64,000 nt of DNA from Solen grandis (lineage: Eukaryota > Mollusca > Bivalvia > Adapedonta > Solenidae). Made by a program: the position numbers and the translations under genes. Shown here piece after piece: positions 11,700 through 25,439 of this stretch (position 1 is the first letter of the stretch; each line of letters opens with the position of its first letter). The stretch spans positions 67,352,345 to 67,416,344 of the forward strand of contig CM037781.1 of assembly GCA_021229015.1 (NCBI GenBank), written 5' to 3'. A model generated the notes under the pieces. That model saw nothing but the letters and a program-made list of their open reading frames with translations, ran no database searches and was not told the DNA's origin.

Positions 11700-14600
11700 G
11701 ATTACTATTGATGAAGATTTGGTTTTTAACTAAATGTGTGCATTACGTCTATCAATACTCATTTAAACAGGCATTGTCACACAATGAAATCGTCCTTTGT
11801 AAGAACTGGGTGAATTCCCTGTCACAGGCAATAGCGTCACCTATATTTACATCTTCTACTTTCATTTGTGGTTGCTTATTCACTCTCTGCGCATATGATC
11901 ACTACATATACTGAACTTACGAATTCCCTACATAGAAATGGTTAAGACGCCATGTTGCAAAACATGTCACGTGGTACCGCAAGAACTTGCTTCGGGGATA
12001 CTGCATTCGCTTTCGCCTAAGTTGTGTTTACGAAAACAGCGTTTTCCGGTTTCTCACAAAATATTTTAAAACATATGTAAATTATCAAAGCAATTGAATT
12101 CATTCAGTAAACTGTTGGATCTCAATAAACTAAGCTTATATGGCTTAATTATAGGATGAATGTGTTCTGCCACCAATTTTCAATTAGTCTTTTATATACA
12201 GGACAGAGAACAAATTTTCATGTTTTCTCGACTAAGAAAATGGTATTGTAGCAAACAAAATTATGTTGTAAAGGATCAAATCATATCGAAAGTAAAAGAT
12301 ATGCGACCGGGCTGGGATTCGGCACTGGATGCTTTGTAGACAACATTGATTTGCCTTATCGCTTTCAGCACTCGAAATAGAATGAAAATAGTAAATTGTG
12401 AGCATACATTTTTTTCTCAGCTGTTTTTGTTTATATGACATACAAATGTACAAAGGCGTTCACAATAAATACTGCATTTATGGTTCTGACATTGATCAGT
12501 GTAGAACACATTACGTGATATGCTTTAGAACTCATTTAATTTCAATCACTAATTCACTTTAGGGAATAAAAGTGCAAACACCTTTATTTTAAATGTCAAT
12601 AAAGGTGATTTATCACTCTTATTTCTTAAATATTATATTTTCTAGAGTTTGAAAACAAAATATGACTGCACCTTTAACTCGTAAACTTCTGGCATTGTTT
12701 AATATAATGGTGTTAGAAGGTGAAGCAGGAAAATCATTACCTGAATGTTTTGGATTATAATATTTTCTGTATTAAAACTAAAAAGGTGACCTGTACGAGT
12801 ATAAACGATTCTTTTACGCAAAATGTAACTTAAGTGACAATGTTCAAGCAGACTTTTGTCATGCTATAGATGTATGCTGAATGTATAGATTATTTTATTC
12901 TCATTTAAAAATGGTCATTCTTTGTATCATATGCAATTTATGCAATATGACAGCATGATGATGTAATAAAAAACTCACACAAGCCGAATATTTATGAGGG
13001 TTAGTAACTAGTACTAGACGATCGAATCTCATTTAACTCAATCAAGTTGTGTTAAGCATGTCATTTTCAGCTGAGTGGGAATCAGTTCCGAAAAACTAAT
13101 CGATTAACCGGAATAATTAGAACCAAGATCAGATTAGCCCATCGATATTGAGTCGAAAAATGTCATTCCTGTTGCCATTTTGTACCATACAGGGATGGGG
13201 CCCAGACGTCAAACAGGATAGTTTCCATGATTAGGCCCTCACATTGGGGGGATAAATTTGAGTCCATAAACTAACTGATGTGTGGAATATGATCTCAAAG
13301 TAGGTCTTCTTTTAAAATGTAACGACAATATGAAACGCCAACCATGATTGCCTTCCTGATATATTATTATTTGTATAACGATCTGGTGTGCAAGGCGCGG
13401 TATTGTTTTACGTTACACAGGTAGTATAATTGTCATGTTGTTTTATGAAAGTCAAACCAGACACCGAATTTGTACGCCTGTTTCACCCAGTTACAAGCAA
13501 GAAAACTGTAACTCAGTGAAGGCATCTGAGAAGGATGCATCATTGAAATATAAGCACACCAGTAATACCGGTAGGGATTACTGAGATAGAAACGTCTTTG
13601 AATAGTGTGTTGAAATAAAACAAATATGCGTTAATAATAAAGAATTGTTGCATTACTTGGCCTAACAATAATCAAATATCAGATGTGGTACTTGAATGAG
13701 CTTAAATGTTGAATAATGTAATAACAGATTAAGTGCAATTGGACAGACATGTACCCGGTACCTCGGAAAACTAGAAATTATCTTATTTCTGTACAGGTAT
13801 CTGCATGCATGTTATAACCATGCTAAAACGTCATCCAAAGGTATACAACCTCTCCTTTACAACTCTTGAAAATTTATAGTGTTACCTTTATTTTTTTCGA
13901 TTAGTACAATTTTGATAAAATATAACATTGAAAAATATTCAGTGCCAGAAAAAAAGAGTGGTTGGATACAATGACAAATAGTTTTTAATTCTATATAAAA
14001 ATGATATTGATATAGTTCTTGAATAATTTAAAAAACATAAAAAAATAAATATATATATACATTCATTTATATAAGAATATATTTTTATTACTTCTAATTT
14101 AATATCATTCTAATCATATCTTTCCATACCCTGGCGTAATGGATTTCCTGTCTAAATGCAAAGAAAGACAAGGCAAAAATAGATACATTATATAAAACAA
14201 AATGTAAACTTGTTGTTGAAATCCAAAAATATTCTTTAAACCAGCAACGTATACACGTAAGTTTGAAATAAACGAACTAAATGCTAATATTAAACATGAC
14301 AAAAATATCAAAGAACAGTCGCAAAACTGTGGCAAGAAGAACGAATCGTTTTCTAGCACAATTCATAAAATAGGAAAGACTTTTATATAATGGCAACAGA
14401 AAAAAATACGAGCATCGTATGGTATAAAAACACGGGTTTTAACCGGAACAATGTCTATGGATTAGATAATGCAACTGTTTGTCGTTTCTCTGGAGAACGG
14501 CTAGGATCTGCCGTTTGAAAGTACAAACTGCCGGCGAATGAGAAGTCATCTCAGCTTCCTTAGCACCCTTTAGAGTAAAGAAAGGTGATATGTTTGATTT

Positions 14601-15150
14601 CTATTTATAATAAATAAATACACTTGTAATAGTGCCTATTTCTGTCGACATTCGATTCATATGATATAGAACCTCTAATTAAACAATCTTAAATATTAAC
14701 AAGAGTGAAAAGAGTTCTTAAACGCGTTAAATTATACTTAATTAACCTGTGACCTAATATAAAAAGTGGCTTGCAAGTGAAAGTGTAGGAAATACCACAC
14801 GGCAAAATTCGTGCAGTAATAACGTAGGCAACAGTCTATTAGAACTTATATCACAAATGGCATAGTGGCTGTAGATCGATCACCCGAGTACGATCATCAT
14901 TAATAACACTGTATATGTCATTTAGAATTTTGCCCGTCAGTTGCAAATATAGAGAATGTATAATGAAACCAGTATGTCCTCTGAAAAACACAGTTTATAA
15001 GAAATAATTCTAGCAATTATAAGGTGATATCAATTTTACCACACAGCATATTTTGATCTAATTTACATTACTGTTCTGCATCAACCTTGTTTTATAGGCA
15101 TCAAAAGCCCTTAAATGCCAAGAAACATCCATCTAGTTAAGTAAGATATG
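11700..15150. other. AT-rich, no recognised gene
   Basis: Several short open frames occur on both strands, none with a domain, signal or convincing splice sites. Codon use and length look like chance in AT-rich DNA. Confidence 0.5.
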
Positions 15151-15169
15151 TCCTACAATTAAAATTGCA

Positions 15170-15620
15170 GACAACAGTGCCGACGCAAGGTGATCATAAT
15201 AGCTCATGTTCAGTAATTGGTTCATTTGACATGTGCATTCTATTAGGATAATGTGATATTTTAACGACGAACTTTAGAATTTTACAAACATACTACATAT
15301 GATACATAGAGGTTACAAGGTACATATTTAATTTTCAAATAAATATATATAAATATAAAGCTTACAAATGATCATCATATCTTGTAAACATTTTTTAACA
15401 ATACAAAAGACATAAATGTAACCGTTAATTAAAATGAATTGTTGCACAAATGTCCTTTTTTATCATAAACGATATTTGTTATATGACGCAGAATGCTAGT
15501 TTCGCTTTTTGTTTTAAATAATATCTAAAGATTAATTATACCATATATTACCATTATCTACTGGAAATCAAAATTATATTGTCAAGTGGAAAGAATGTCG
15601 AGGTAATAATTCATATAAAA
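15170..15620. repeat. Dispersed repeat, copy A2 (partner at 35.02-35.50 kb)
   Basis: Starts with gccgacgcaaggtgatcataatagctca, matching gccgacacaagttgattacaatagctca at 35,030. Similarity continues for ~450 bp (ggttacaaggtacatattt, aatgctagtt, accatatattaccattatc, attgtcaagtgga). The shared start resembles the end of the tandem-array elements elsewhere in the window, so both copies include the same element junction. Confidence 0.6.
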
Positions 15621-15649
15621 TGAGACATTACTCACGAAAAGGAAAGTAA

Positions 15650-17110
15650 AAAGCAACAAATCAAAGTAATTAAAATAAGTTATGTTACAGCATCTATTCT
15701 CCAAGCTTTGTATGTATGATAATAACGACTATCTACAAATGTGCCTATAGGATAATGAAATTGGTAAACTTTAAAAATATAAAAGAGGAAAGATGCTCAT
15801 CGAGCAAATGGTATTGGCATTTAGAACAGAAAAAAATAGTTACATTAAATCATGGCTACAGGAGAAGTGTCGTAAATGGCATGGTCAAGGCATTGTTTTC
15901 TAGTGCTCCTAAAAATATTGCAAATAGCCATCTATAAGAAAGCAGTCAAACAAACAAAAAAACAAACAGAATGGCACCCGATGGTATTTTTAAGGGAAAG
16001 GGATATCGGTACTTTTGGACAACGTAAGCTAGAGCCACAAGAATGGTTAAAGCATGCTAAACGGTGTAATCCCATCGGCAACGTAATCGACCCCACACAT
16101 ATAACTGGACTGCAGAGAGTAAATAAATATCGACGACAAAGTAGCGTTGTTGCTCCAATGGGTATACATTAGGGGCAGATATTTACCAGTACTAAGTACC
16201 AACCCCAGCTGTCTTGATAGTTAAGACACTACCCGTGTATAATTTAGGAATATACCGTTATCAGTTGATGATGGAGATATTATAAAGAACAAATAAATCC
16301 AGGAATGAATATTGAAATAATTCATTCCTTTCGAGAGATTAATTGACAAGTTAACCCAATATGAGACTGGGGATAGAATCATTTGCAAAGCAATAACTCT
16401 AAAGGAGCCTCTATCAATTAAATTAGCTTTCGGTCAGGTTAAAGGTGTATCCGGCATTTGAAACAAAACGAATTGACTGACATCCGCGATGACAAATGTG
16501 CAAAATGTTTACAGCAAGTATACCACTTCAAAGATTGTCTGAACGATTGATTGTGCAATTTCTACAATATGTCAAGTCATAAACAATCTGATTATCCAAA
16601 ATCAGATCCCGAAACGAATATATCTAAGGGAGAATTGAGTGAGGAAGAAACACCGAACACACGTCCGACCATGTCAGTGAGTGCTGACAATAATTTTAAA
16701 CGGCATAATCGTTCCACGGCCCCAGACCGTCTACTGATAAACAAACCGTACAAGGATATCGAGCACTGACAGCCGACAGCAATCAATGGTGATATTTGTC
16801 CAAAAGGCGAACACAGTCATGCCAGCAAAGGACACTATTATGTCACAGAGCAGACGTCACACACAAATGGACGTTCTACAAAAGCAAAGAAAAAAATCAA
16901 AACAATGACGGTTACTTGAGATCCCTCACCCCCTTCAGCGTTGGTTATTTTCTCCAGCGTTAGTTATTTTCAATACTCCCGATGCTATGGTAAACAAGAC
17001 TTAATATTTAATACCTTGTAGACAATCTATGATATTAAGAACATTGATTATTGAGACTATTACGTTTAAAGAACTATTGCACATATTTTTTAAATGCTAA
17101 AATATATGAT
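15650..17110. other. No recognised gene
   Basis: Open frames of 70-100 codons near 15.7-16.2 and 16.55-16.79 kb show no domain I know, and no credible splice pair links them. Lysine-rich and asparagine-rich stretches follow base composition. Confidence 0.4.
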
Positions 17111-17119
17111 ATATACGTA

Positions 17120-17490
17120 GACATTAATAACATGTTTTATTACATAACTATTATTTATGAGCCTAATAACATTTAAAGATGCCTTTTTCACTAATACACC
17201 GACAATCTCAATAAGCGGGCCAATAAAAAATAACACTGTTAGACCAGGGCCGTAAGTAATATTTATTGGCCCTGCTTTTCCCAGCAAGTTGATTGGCTAA
17301 AGCAGAGAATAATAGCTATGTAACAAAATTGTCATTAAAAAAAGCTTTGATATTTGCCATGCTATTTGTCCTCGGGACAGTCGTATTGGCACTCAGCCTG
17401 CGGCCCCGGGCTAATACGACTTCCATCGGACAAATAGCAGGGCCAATTTAAAAACACTTATTTAAAAACATATAATAACATACAGTTGAT
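17120..17490. mobile_element. Hairpin MITE, copy 1
   Basis: Shares its length with 54,973-55,255 (attacataactatta, acatttaaag, ttgtcctcg, aaacatataata). Near the right side an internal inverted repeat pairs TGCTATTTGTCC and GTCGTATT with AATACGAC and GGACAAATAGCA, forming a strong hairpin around a GC-rich loop. No protein is encoded, so this is a non-autonomous element. Confidence 0.6.
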
Positions 17491-17499
17491 AAAAATGTA

Positions 17500-18940
17500 T
17501 GTAACATTTAGATATTGCATAGTTACAAATATATTGATATAATAGTGTATTTAATTACTGACAACTGTAGGATATTACACTTTCAAATAATTCTAATAGA
17601 TATTAACTATCATAAACTTGAAATTTATATTTATCATCTTCACAATTTTAACAAAGCCATTGTTACCTTATCCGAATATTGTACGGGCTACATTTTATAT
17701 CAATGCAACTGTATTTATATAATAATTATATAATAATGTTTATACATGTAAAATAATTGTTCTGGTGTACACATATCACATGTAAATGTCTATATTTTGT
17801 GTTTCATAAATTTGCATAAATTATTTTAAGATATTCATCATAAAATAGAAATTTCAGGGAGCATATCTTTCTGCATGATTGTCGTTTTCAAATAACAATT
17901 TAATCTACCTTTTTAAACATAAAAAAACATCCAGTTGAAGAATTCAAATATAAAACCAACCAATTGAAAAAGTAAACACTTGTGAGTCTTTAGAAAACGT
18001 AGTTAACCTTGATAATGGACTCTAAGTCATAGTAACTCGCAGTGTATAAGTTAGCTAACACAAGGTTCATATATCAACAGCCTCCTTGGATACATGCTCG
18101 TCTACTTTTTTAAGTTTCGTTTATATTACATTTTTTTATTTATATTACATTTTTTCCCTTTCTTTCTTTTTTTACTGGCTAGTATATTGCATTTCCTACA
18201 TTTAGCGACAAATACGTTTCCTAGCATTATTTTCAAATCACAGACCATTTAAAACTTGCCAGCGTTATTATAATAAATATATCATATTGTAATACTTTTA
18301 CTTTCTTTAACTTTCATATCTTTGCTGTTGTTGGCGGTTTTTTTTCTTACGCAGAATATCTTTTCTAAAGATATTTCTTGTTTAATACAAATATTTTTTC
18401 TTAAAAATAATCTATACTGACCTCTTGTAGATAAAATAATTTGCACATTGTCTCATTAAATTTCTAAGGCATTAGAGATATATTAATATAATGGCTTCAT
18501 AATCAACGAGTCGGTATAGAACTTATTCAAGAGTCACAATTTACTGAAAATATGACATGTGTCATTTATAAAGACTTTAATAATTGGAAAACGTGGTATA
18601 GCTTTGGAATAAATGTAGCAACGGTCTGTCACTGATTGTTAGTAGAAACTCCCACATACCATCATAGATCAATTTTGCGATTGACGATACAGTATGCTTA
18701 ACATGTCCATATACCTTCGTTAATATAAATACGCGCCCAAATATAAAGAACTACGCAACATATTCTATAAAAATATTATCATAGCTGCCAAAAAGGGCCA
18801 AAGCAATTTTTAATTGGAGGTGGTCACAATAACATTCTTAACAAAAATGATAGAAAATCAACCTCTAGTACTTTTGAAGGTGAAAAGTGCCCAGTAAAAA
18901 AAAATGAAGATATTAATAATTAATTTATTAATTAATTAAA
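17500..18940. other. AT-rich, no recognised feature
   Basis: Short T-rich and ATT-rich runs only. Confidence 0.5.
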
Positions 18941-18964
18941 CTATGTATGTGACATATTGCGCCA

Positions 18965-19142
18965 AAACAAAATCAATTAAAAAAAATCAATACAAAAAAA
19001 TCAATTTAAAAAATCAATTAAAAAAATCAATTAAAAAAATCAATAAAAAAAAATCAATAAAAAAAAATCAATTAAAAAAATCAATACAAACAAAATCAAT
19101 TAAAAAAATCAATACAAAAAAAATCAATTAAAAAAATCAATT
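18965..19142. repeat. (AATCAATTAAAAA)n-type simple tandem repeat
   Basis: About 14 imperfect copies of a 12-13 bp A-rich unit containing AATCAAT. The lysine-rich open frame across it is not a gene. Confidence 0.9.
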
Positions 19143-19689
19143 CACATGGAGATGAAAAAAATATTCAGATAAAAGCTGATCGATCATTGGCTTACCGATA
19201 TAAACATTATACCACAAGTTTTATCAGCAGATATTAGACCAGCAATAGTTCAGTATACAGACCACATAGCTGTTCCACTTAAACTTAAAACTCCATCTAA
19301 CGTGGTCAAGGATATTGGAAGTTTAATAATTCACTTATAGAAGATCCAAAGTATATATCAACAATTGAAAATATATTAACATAATAACCAAACAAAACAT
19401 TGACAGTCAAACAAAATAGGAATCATGCAAGAATGAAGTAAGGAATACTACAACTGAACTTTCAAAACGATTAAAACAATAACGTTGTAACCGTTTACAT
19501 CAATTAGAAAATAACTAAAACATCTTTTTACATATTCAGATCAAAATGACGACCATAATAAAGTAGCAGACATTCAAAAAGCAGAAACAGAGCTAATTGA
19601 ACTATATATCATCAGAACAAGGGGCACATATTTTATTAAACAAGGGTAAATATACAAACAAAAAAAATTTTTTTCAAAAATTCATTCTT

Positions 19690-20147
19690 CCAAAATCAAC
19701 GCGAAATGTCAACAGTTTATTCATTTTTATAAGTCTGCTCCACTATCAATTTCCGGTTTTGTTCAATCGATTTTGAATCGACCGTTATGATTGAACGCTG
19801 TAAAATTGATATCGTTAGAGTTCGTATATGTATAACGTCATCCTGTGGGAATTGCCGAGAAAAAAAAATGAAAGTTGAGAGTGGATCAGATTTAAAAATA
19901 TATACAAATTGTAACATTTCACATTATTACTTTGCTAAGGTTGTCTTTTGACAATGATTCCTTACACAACGTGTTAAATGAATATCAGACTGATCGAACC
20001 GTGCATAGAATATAATGGAAGCATACATTAGTACAATGTTAAGACCTCCGTAATCAAGTGATGTCAGATTCCGTTCCTTACCATGCTCCGTGCTCATAAT
20101 ACAGAATAGAGGAACAAAAACCGTAATTCTGCGGTTCTAGTGCCAGT
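19690..20147. mobile_element. Foldback-like element, incomplete copy 2
   Basis: Matches the centre and right arm of the element at 25,928-26,668, including the inner inverted motif AAGTCTGCTCCACTATCAA and the outer end TCTGCGGTTCTAGTGCCAGT. The left arm is mostly absent. It lies inside the L1/Tx1-like LINE remnant. Confidence 0.65.
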
Positions 20148-20715
20148 GTTGCAGAACAACCAATATTACCATTTTCATCCAACCATGAAGTATAGGTCAC
20201 AGCCAGACATTTTCATTAATATTAAATAGATCATATCATGAGGTACATGTGTACCTAGAATTATAAAGATATGATGTCCTCTTCATAGAAAAACAGCTTT
20301 AACGCAAAGGTAAACCTGAAGCAGAAGAACCAATTTTACCATGTTTATCCAACTGAGAAAATTAAGTCACAACCAAAATAAATTTGCATAAATATTAAAA
20401 GATTTTATCAAGATGTACATGTGTACTAGCTTCATGAATAAAATCATCTTCATGTTAAAAAGCTCAAACGCAAAGATAATCCTAAGGCAGAACAATCAGT
20501 TGTACCATGTTCATCAAACCGTGAAATGTGGGTCACAGTCATATATTTGCATAAATATTAAAATCGCTTTTATCATGATGTCCATGTGTACCTAGTTTCG
20601 AATAGATGAGAAGTCATTTTCAGACGCACGCACGGACGCATGCACAGACCGAAAATCGAAAATCTATATGCCCCCCCCCCCCTCCACCCCAACAAAGGAG
20701 GGGGGCATAAATATT
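20148..20715. repeat. Tandem-array element, ~168-bp unit, 3 copies
   Basis: Anchors near 20,153, 20,322 and 20,489 (agaacaaccaatattacc and relatives) give spacings of 169 and 167 bp. The array ends in a gacgcacgcacggacgcatg stretch and a palindrome of C's and G's (tatgccccc to gggggcata). This layout matches the other array elements in the window. It abuts the foldback copy. Confidence 0.65.
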
Positions 20716-20731
20716 AGGAAATGTGAAGCTT

Positions 20732-20762
<31 letters not shown>

Positions 20763-20763
20763 C
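20732..20763. repeat. (TA)n microsatellite
   Basis: Uninterrupted TA tract of about 14 repeats. Confidence 0.9.
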
Positions 20764-21654
20764 GCACATTTAAAATCACACCACTTGCAATGAGGCAACG
20801 TTGTTTTTTTCAAGATCCTTCTGAAATCCCGAAAGTCCTTGAGATTATATATACCCCGGGCTGCGTTATAGTCTAAAACCTTAATTTACTAAAAACACAA
20901 GGTTTATTATTATGGTCTTCAAAAAACAATGTGCCAAAAATACTTACGAAATTAATTTCACATCAACATATATAAAGTCATAAGGAATATTCTTTGGAAA
21001 CAATAAAGATGAATGTATCAATTTAAACTTTGAACAACAAATTGAAAAATTTCAAAAGTAAATTACCACTTGGAAGAAATACAACAATAAAATCTTTCTG
21101 TTACTACAGCTAACATATATGGTGCTAAATATCGTGACTCCCGATCATGTTATAGAAACTGTTAACTCTATTAAATCTAATTTCGTTTGGAACGATAAAA
21201 GAGATAAAATTAAACGCACAGCTATTGTCGGTTTATGGTGGCCTCGAAGTTCCCGATTTTAAATACTGTTTTCGAAAAGTATGAAGATTAAATTGGTCAA
21301 CTTCATAAAATCAAAAACAACTGAGAATTGGAAAATAATCGCAACTGTTTTTCTCTATCAATTCGGTCCATATCACCAGATATTTAATATGAATTTAGAT
21401 CCATTAAAGTCGCTTTCTATTTATAATATCAAACTGCCTGCTAATCAAAACATGTTTAGATTTAAAAAATATCTCTATCCAAAGAAAACGGATTAATTAT
21501 TATACAATATGAAAACAAATCTTTTGGGGAAACAAAAACATAAAATTCAATAAATGCATTTTATTTAAGAACTGGATGAATTCTGAATTATATGATTTCA
21601 AAAACTGGGGGCAAAGAACGTGCAAAAAATATGCATAAAACAAATTGATAAAAA

Positions 21655-22150
21655 TGAGGGCCAAGATGGTCTTGTGCGCTCACTTGTCTAAGATTGCTTT
21701 TTAAGTATGATTTCCAAAGCTGTGACATCTTAAGTGTTTGCAATGGTTTCCTAACATTTGACTAAGTGACCTAGATTTGGACCCTAAATTTGCACTCATC
21801 TGGGATTTCACGCAGACAACATTTTATCAAGTTTTATGATGACTGGGACAAAAAATGTAGCCTCTACAATGTTCACAAGTTTTTTTTTATTTCTATAATT
21901 TGACTGGTAACCTACTTTTTAATCTCATGTGACTCAGTTATGAACTCATCCAAGTTTTCAAGTAGACAAACATTCTAAACAAATTCCAAGAAGATTGATA
22001 AAAAAAAGGCGACATCAAGAGTGTTCATTAGCTCTTTTTAAGATTTGACATGGTGACCTACTTTTTGACCCCACATGACCTGGTTTTAAACTCATCTAAG
22101 ATTTAATGAAGGCAAACATTCTGACTAAGTTACATGACGGTTAGGTCAAT
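21655..22150. repeat. Degenerate array element of the 46-kb type
   Basis: Begins gagggccaagatggtcttgtg then gcgctcac, like gggccatgatggccctgaatcgctcac at 46,306. It has three weak copies of the ~150-bp unit (gacctactttttgacccc, acattctgac, agattga). It seems to be a decayed relative. Confidence 0.5.
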
Positions 22151-22985
22151 AATAATAATAAAAGAGTTTATTTTGGCATTTTGGCGAAGTTGTTGCTTAG
22201 CTTAGATGTTTTATGCTTTAAAGATGATTATTTAAAACTTAAAATATTTTCGTTTTATTATATTTTACTATTAATACTCTAATATTTATTTTTTTTAATT
22301 TTTTTATTGTTTTTATACATATAAAATTATACTGATATTAGTTGTACGTCGTGTACCTACGTTTGTTATAATTTGATTGGTATTTTCATCCTTTTAATTT
22401 TGTTTATATATAATTTTCCCCTCAAAAGAAAGGGAAAAGAAGAAAATGGAAATAAGGAAATAGAATATCACACATCTATGTACTGTGTAGCCCTTATTTT
22501 TATTAAATATACGCCTGAACCTACCCTTAGATTGGCGTGTTCGTTCTTATATCTATATTCACCATAGGAATTTAATCAAAATGGCGGAGACATTAAAAAA
22601 ATGACCTCTTAAAAACAGATTGCTAAAATTTATACATACTCATACTTGTAAAACAATTATATATACTTTTAAAATAAGTGTAATTCTAATCCTTTGTACT
22701 TCCTTACTTGATCTTGTTTTTATCACTAAGGGCGGTAATATTTACAAATTTTTTAGTAAAATATAGTAGCCAAACACATTCATGTCCACAAAACTGTTAT
22801 GTATAAAGCCCATATCTACCCTTCATATTCGTAAATCTAGCTATATCCCATTTTGAGTCACATTTTGGCTTCCTCAGTAACATATTATCTATCTATAAAT
22901 GTACATATAATATGTATTTACAACAGACCTTAAGGGCCCATACACAAGATGCAATAAACAACCGCATACCCCTTTAAATGCTTTA
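22151..22985. other. AT-rich, probable LINE 3' flank, nothing coding
   Basis: No gene recognised. It lies just beyond the 3' end (minus strand) of the Jockey-like LINE remnant. Confidence 0.4.
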
Positions 22986-24704
22986 CTTGGATTTAATATA
23001 TTTTCTATGGTAAAATCCAACTGGTTATTTGCGAGAACATCTCTAACTTTATTTCTGTATTTGGTAAATTGAGCACAATCCAGTAAAAAATGTCCTGTTG
23101 TGAATTTGATGCCACAAGACCACAGTCACTACCATTTTGTAGTACATACTGGCCTCTCGGCAAAATATTTACTCCCAGTCTCAAACGGGAAATGCATGTG
23201 TCTATTGTGTTTGGAATCTGAGTAAATTTCTGACCGTTTAAGATCAACTGTTTGTCTGATTAAGTTTCTATTTTTTAGATAGGTGAAACAGAGTACTCTC
23301 CGACTTTTGTTTAAGCATATATGTACCACAGTAGGAGTCACAGGAACCGGAATATCTACTGTGGTATGTTGTAATCCATCCTTCGCCGCCCTATCCGCTT
23401 CCTCATTAACATGTGCTGAACACCATTCCATAATATCTGCCAGACACGTTGTTTCTTTTTAATATGGATTTCACTCAGTATATTTGGTCTAGAATTACAA
23501 TTATTTTTTATAATTGAGGTTAACGCAGCTAAAGAATCTAAGAGTATCACATTTAGTTCTGATTTATTTTCAAGGATCCAACACAGTGATTTATGGATGG
23601 CTACTAATTTAGCTGTATAAATAGATAGATTATTATTATTCTCATTATTCTCTGAATTTGTAATAAAGGTATTTCATTAGCAGATGCTACTTTTTCTAGT
23701 TGTAGTGTCTTTGCTGCCACTTGTAAAGATTTGGGTGTGTTCTGCATAAAACTTATCTATATGTTCTGCTGTTATAGCATTAGTAATTGTTGGTATGTCC
23801 TTTTTTGTAAATTTATTTTAAAGGGTAGTTTTAACCTCGGGCGTCCACGAGGGAATGTGAGGTTGTCTTGAATATGTAATGCTAGTATTATTCGTCTAAT
23901 GTAAAAGCCCTTAACAAATCATTGATTAAATGGATTGCTATTTATTTTATTGTGCCCTGGCCCCAAATTTCATGCTCTGTTCTTCCCGCCTTAAAGCCAG
24001 TGGGAGATTTAAACTCCAACACACTAGCTGGCGTAGTGTTAAGATCCCTTAAAGCTATACGAAGGGCCTTGTTCTGTAAGACATTTAATTTATTTAACGA
24101 TGATGTAGAGGCATCAGAATATATTTGTTCCCCGTAGTCAATTTTTGGACGAATTTGGGACTTGTAAAGAAGTAATAGGCTACTTTTGTCCGCTCCGAAA
24201 TCTGTCCCACTAAGTAGTCTTATTAGATTTAAATCTTTTTCACAAAGATTTACTATAGAATCTTTACAATATTTAAAAGTAAACCTTTGTCCTACTAAGT
24301 GTTATATAGAGTGAATTTATCTTTAAATACCAAATACAATCCCGACTATTTTTTTTTCTGTACTAATTGTGAACCCCGATTCGTTTGACCAATTCCAAAC
24401 ATAGTTCATACCTTTTTGTACTTTACGAGAGAGTAAATGGAGGTCTGCTCCCTTAATCAAAGCCCCTGAATCGTCCGCAAATTGACTAACTAAATCTTTT
24501 TTTTTTCTTAAGAAAGGCATACTTTTGCTGAAATATTAAGTTAGAGTGAATTTTATTATTTATCATTCCGGAATCTTCTTTTTTTGTGGTAAATCATTTA
24601 CCAGTATAGAGAACAGTGCAGGAGAAAGTGACCCTTGGGGATTGCCCCTTTCTATTTTTTCTGGTTCTGAAAAGTCTGGTCAACCTTTAATTGTATTTTC
24701 CTAT

Positions 24705-24705
24705 C

Positions 24706-24752
<47 letters not shown>
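24705..24752. repeat. (AT)n microsatellite
   Basis: About 20 AT repeats within the LINE remnant, between endonuclease and reverse-transcriptase parts. Confidence 0.95.
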
Positions 24753-24755
<3 letters not shown>

Positions 24756-24911
24756 GAAACCTGCAATCCCTGTTGATTTTATTTCATACAATACACCTTC
24801 ATGCCATGTTAAATCAAAAGCTGACTGTAAATATAAAAAAACCAAGCTAATATTGAATGTCCTCTATTTGACTGATATAACATCATGTTGTAGTCATGCC
24901 AATTGATAAAG

Positions 24912-25005
24912 TGTGCTTCTACCTTTTCTATCCCGATGCATTCGGGGTCTTCCTCCAACTGTAATTAGCTGGACGTCGCTATATGACTGAAATACTGTCG
25001 AAGCG
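24912..25005 (+). mobile_element. 3' end of the CGTGGGTTCGAATCC-type SINE, 5'-truncated
   Basis: The stretch gggtcttcctcc, actgtaattagctggacgtc and gctatatgactgaaatactg matches the tail of the full copies at 30.3 and 34.3 kb. The tRNA-like head is missing. It interrupts the endonuclease region of the Jockey-like LINE. Confidence 0.75.
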
Positions 25006-25439
25006 AATATATCGTTATCATTATTCATATCCAACATCACCTTTACTTCTGTAAGTATTGCAGAGGTCAGACCTCTAGCATTAACTCATACTATTGTTAA
25101 ATTGTTATTGAAAGCAAATTTTAACATAACGACGGTTTCTGTCTGCCTGGGCCTCGTATTTTGTAGATCTAGATGGAATTTATTGGAGTCTTTTTTTGTT
25201 TATGTGTTCACGTATATACGTCTGTGGTTGTGTTTCTATTTTCGATACTGGTATTTTTACATTATTCTGTTTAAGTTTTATGGTTTGTTTCTCCTATTAG
25301 TGTTTCTGATTTATTTTTGGCTGACGTCATTTTGTTTAAATTAGAGATAATTTTTCCCTTTAAATATTCCTGGAGATGTTTTGAAGCTATGTTTGATTTG
25401 TTTTGAATTAGTTGTTTAAATTTCTATAATCTTTTCCAG

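Larger units (their letters stand above)
19143..21665 (+). pseudogene. L1/Tx1-like LINE remnant, ORF2, interrupted twice
   Basis: The left part (19,150-19,690) decodes in pieces as the end of an endonuclease domain and the linker to reverse transcriptase: a YTDHIAVPLKL block (the DH of the endonuclease) and WKFNNSLIEDPKYI. The right part (20,980-21,660) reads as the reverse-transcriptase thumb region: FFGNNKDECINLNFEQQIEKF, a TTWKKYNNKIFLL block and FVWNDKRDKIKR. Frameshifts and stops break both, and the catalytic core is missing. A foldback element and a tandem-array element occupy the gap. Family placement rests on these C-terminal patterns. Confidence 0.72.
22990..25110 (-). pseudogene. 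Jockey-like non-LTR retrotransposon ORF2 remnant
   Basis: Reading the minus strand from right to left: an endonuclease start (VNARGLTSAILTEV, ~25,030-25,100), reverse-transcriptase motif B (GNPQGSLSPALFSILVNDL, ~24,585-24,655), the catalytic SQFADDSGALI (motif C, ~24,460-24,490), a thumb-like LQNKALRIALRDLNTTPASV (~24,000-24,090), and RNase H pieces (LDSLAALTSI and HVNEEADRAAKDGLQ, 23,350-23,550). Several frameshifts and stops separate them, most of the endonuclease is absent, and a SINE tail sits in that gap. It copied itself by target-primed reverse transcription when active; it is dead now. Confidence 0.82.

Noticed and set aside
18943..19131. Lysine-rich open frame
   Set aside because: It is the translation of an A-rich simple repeat.
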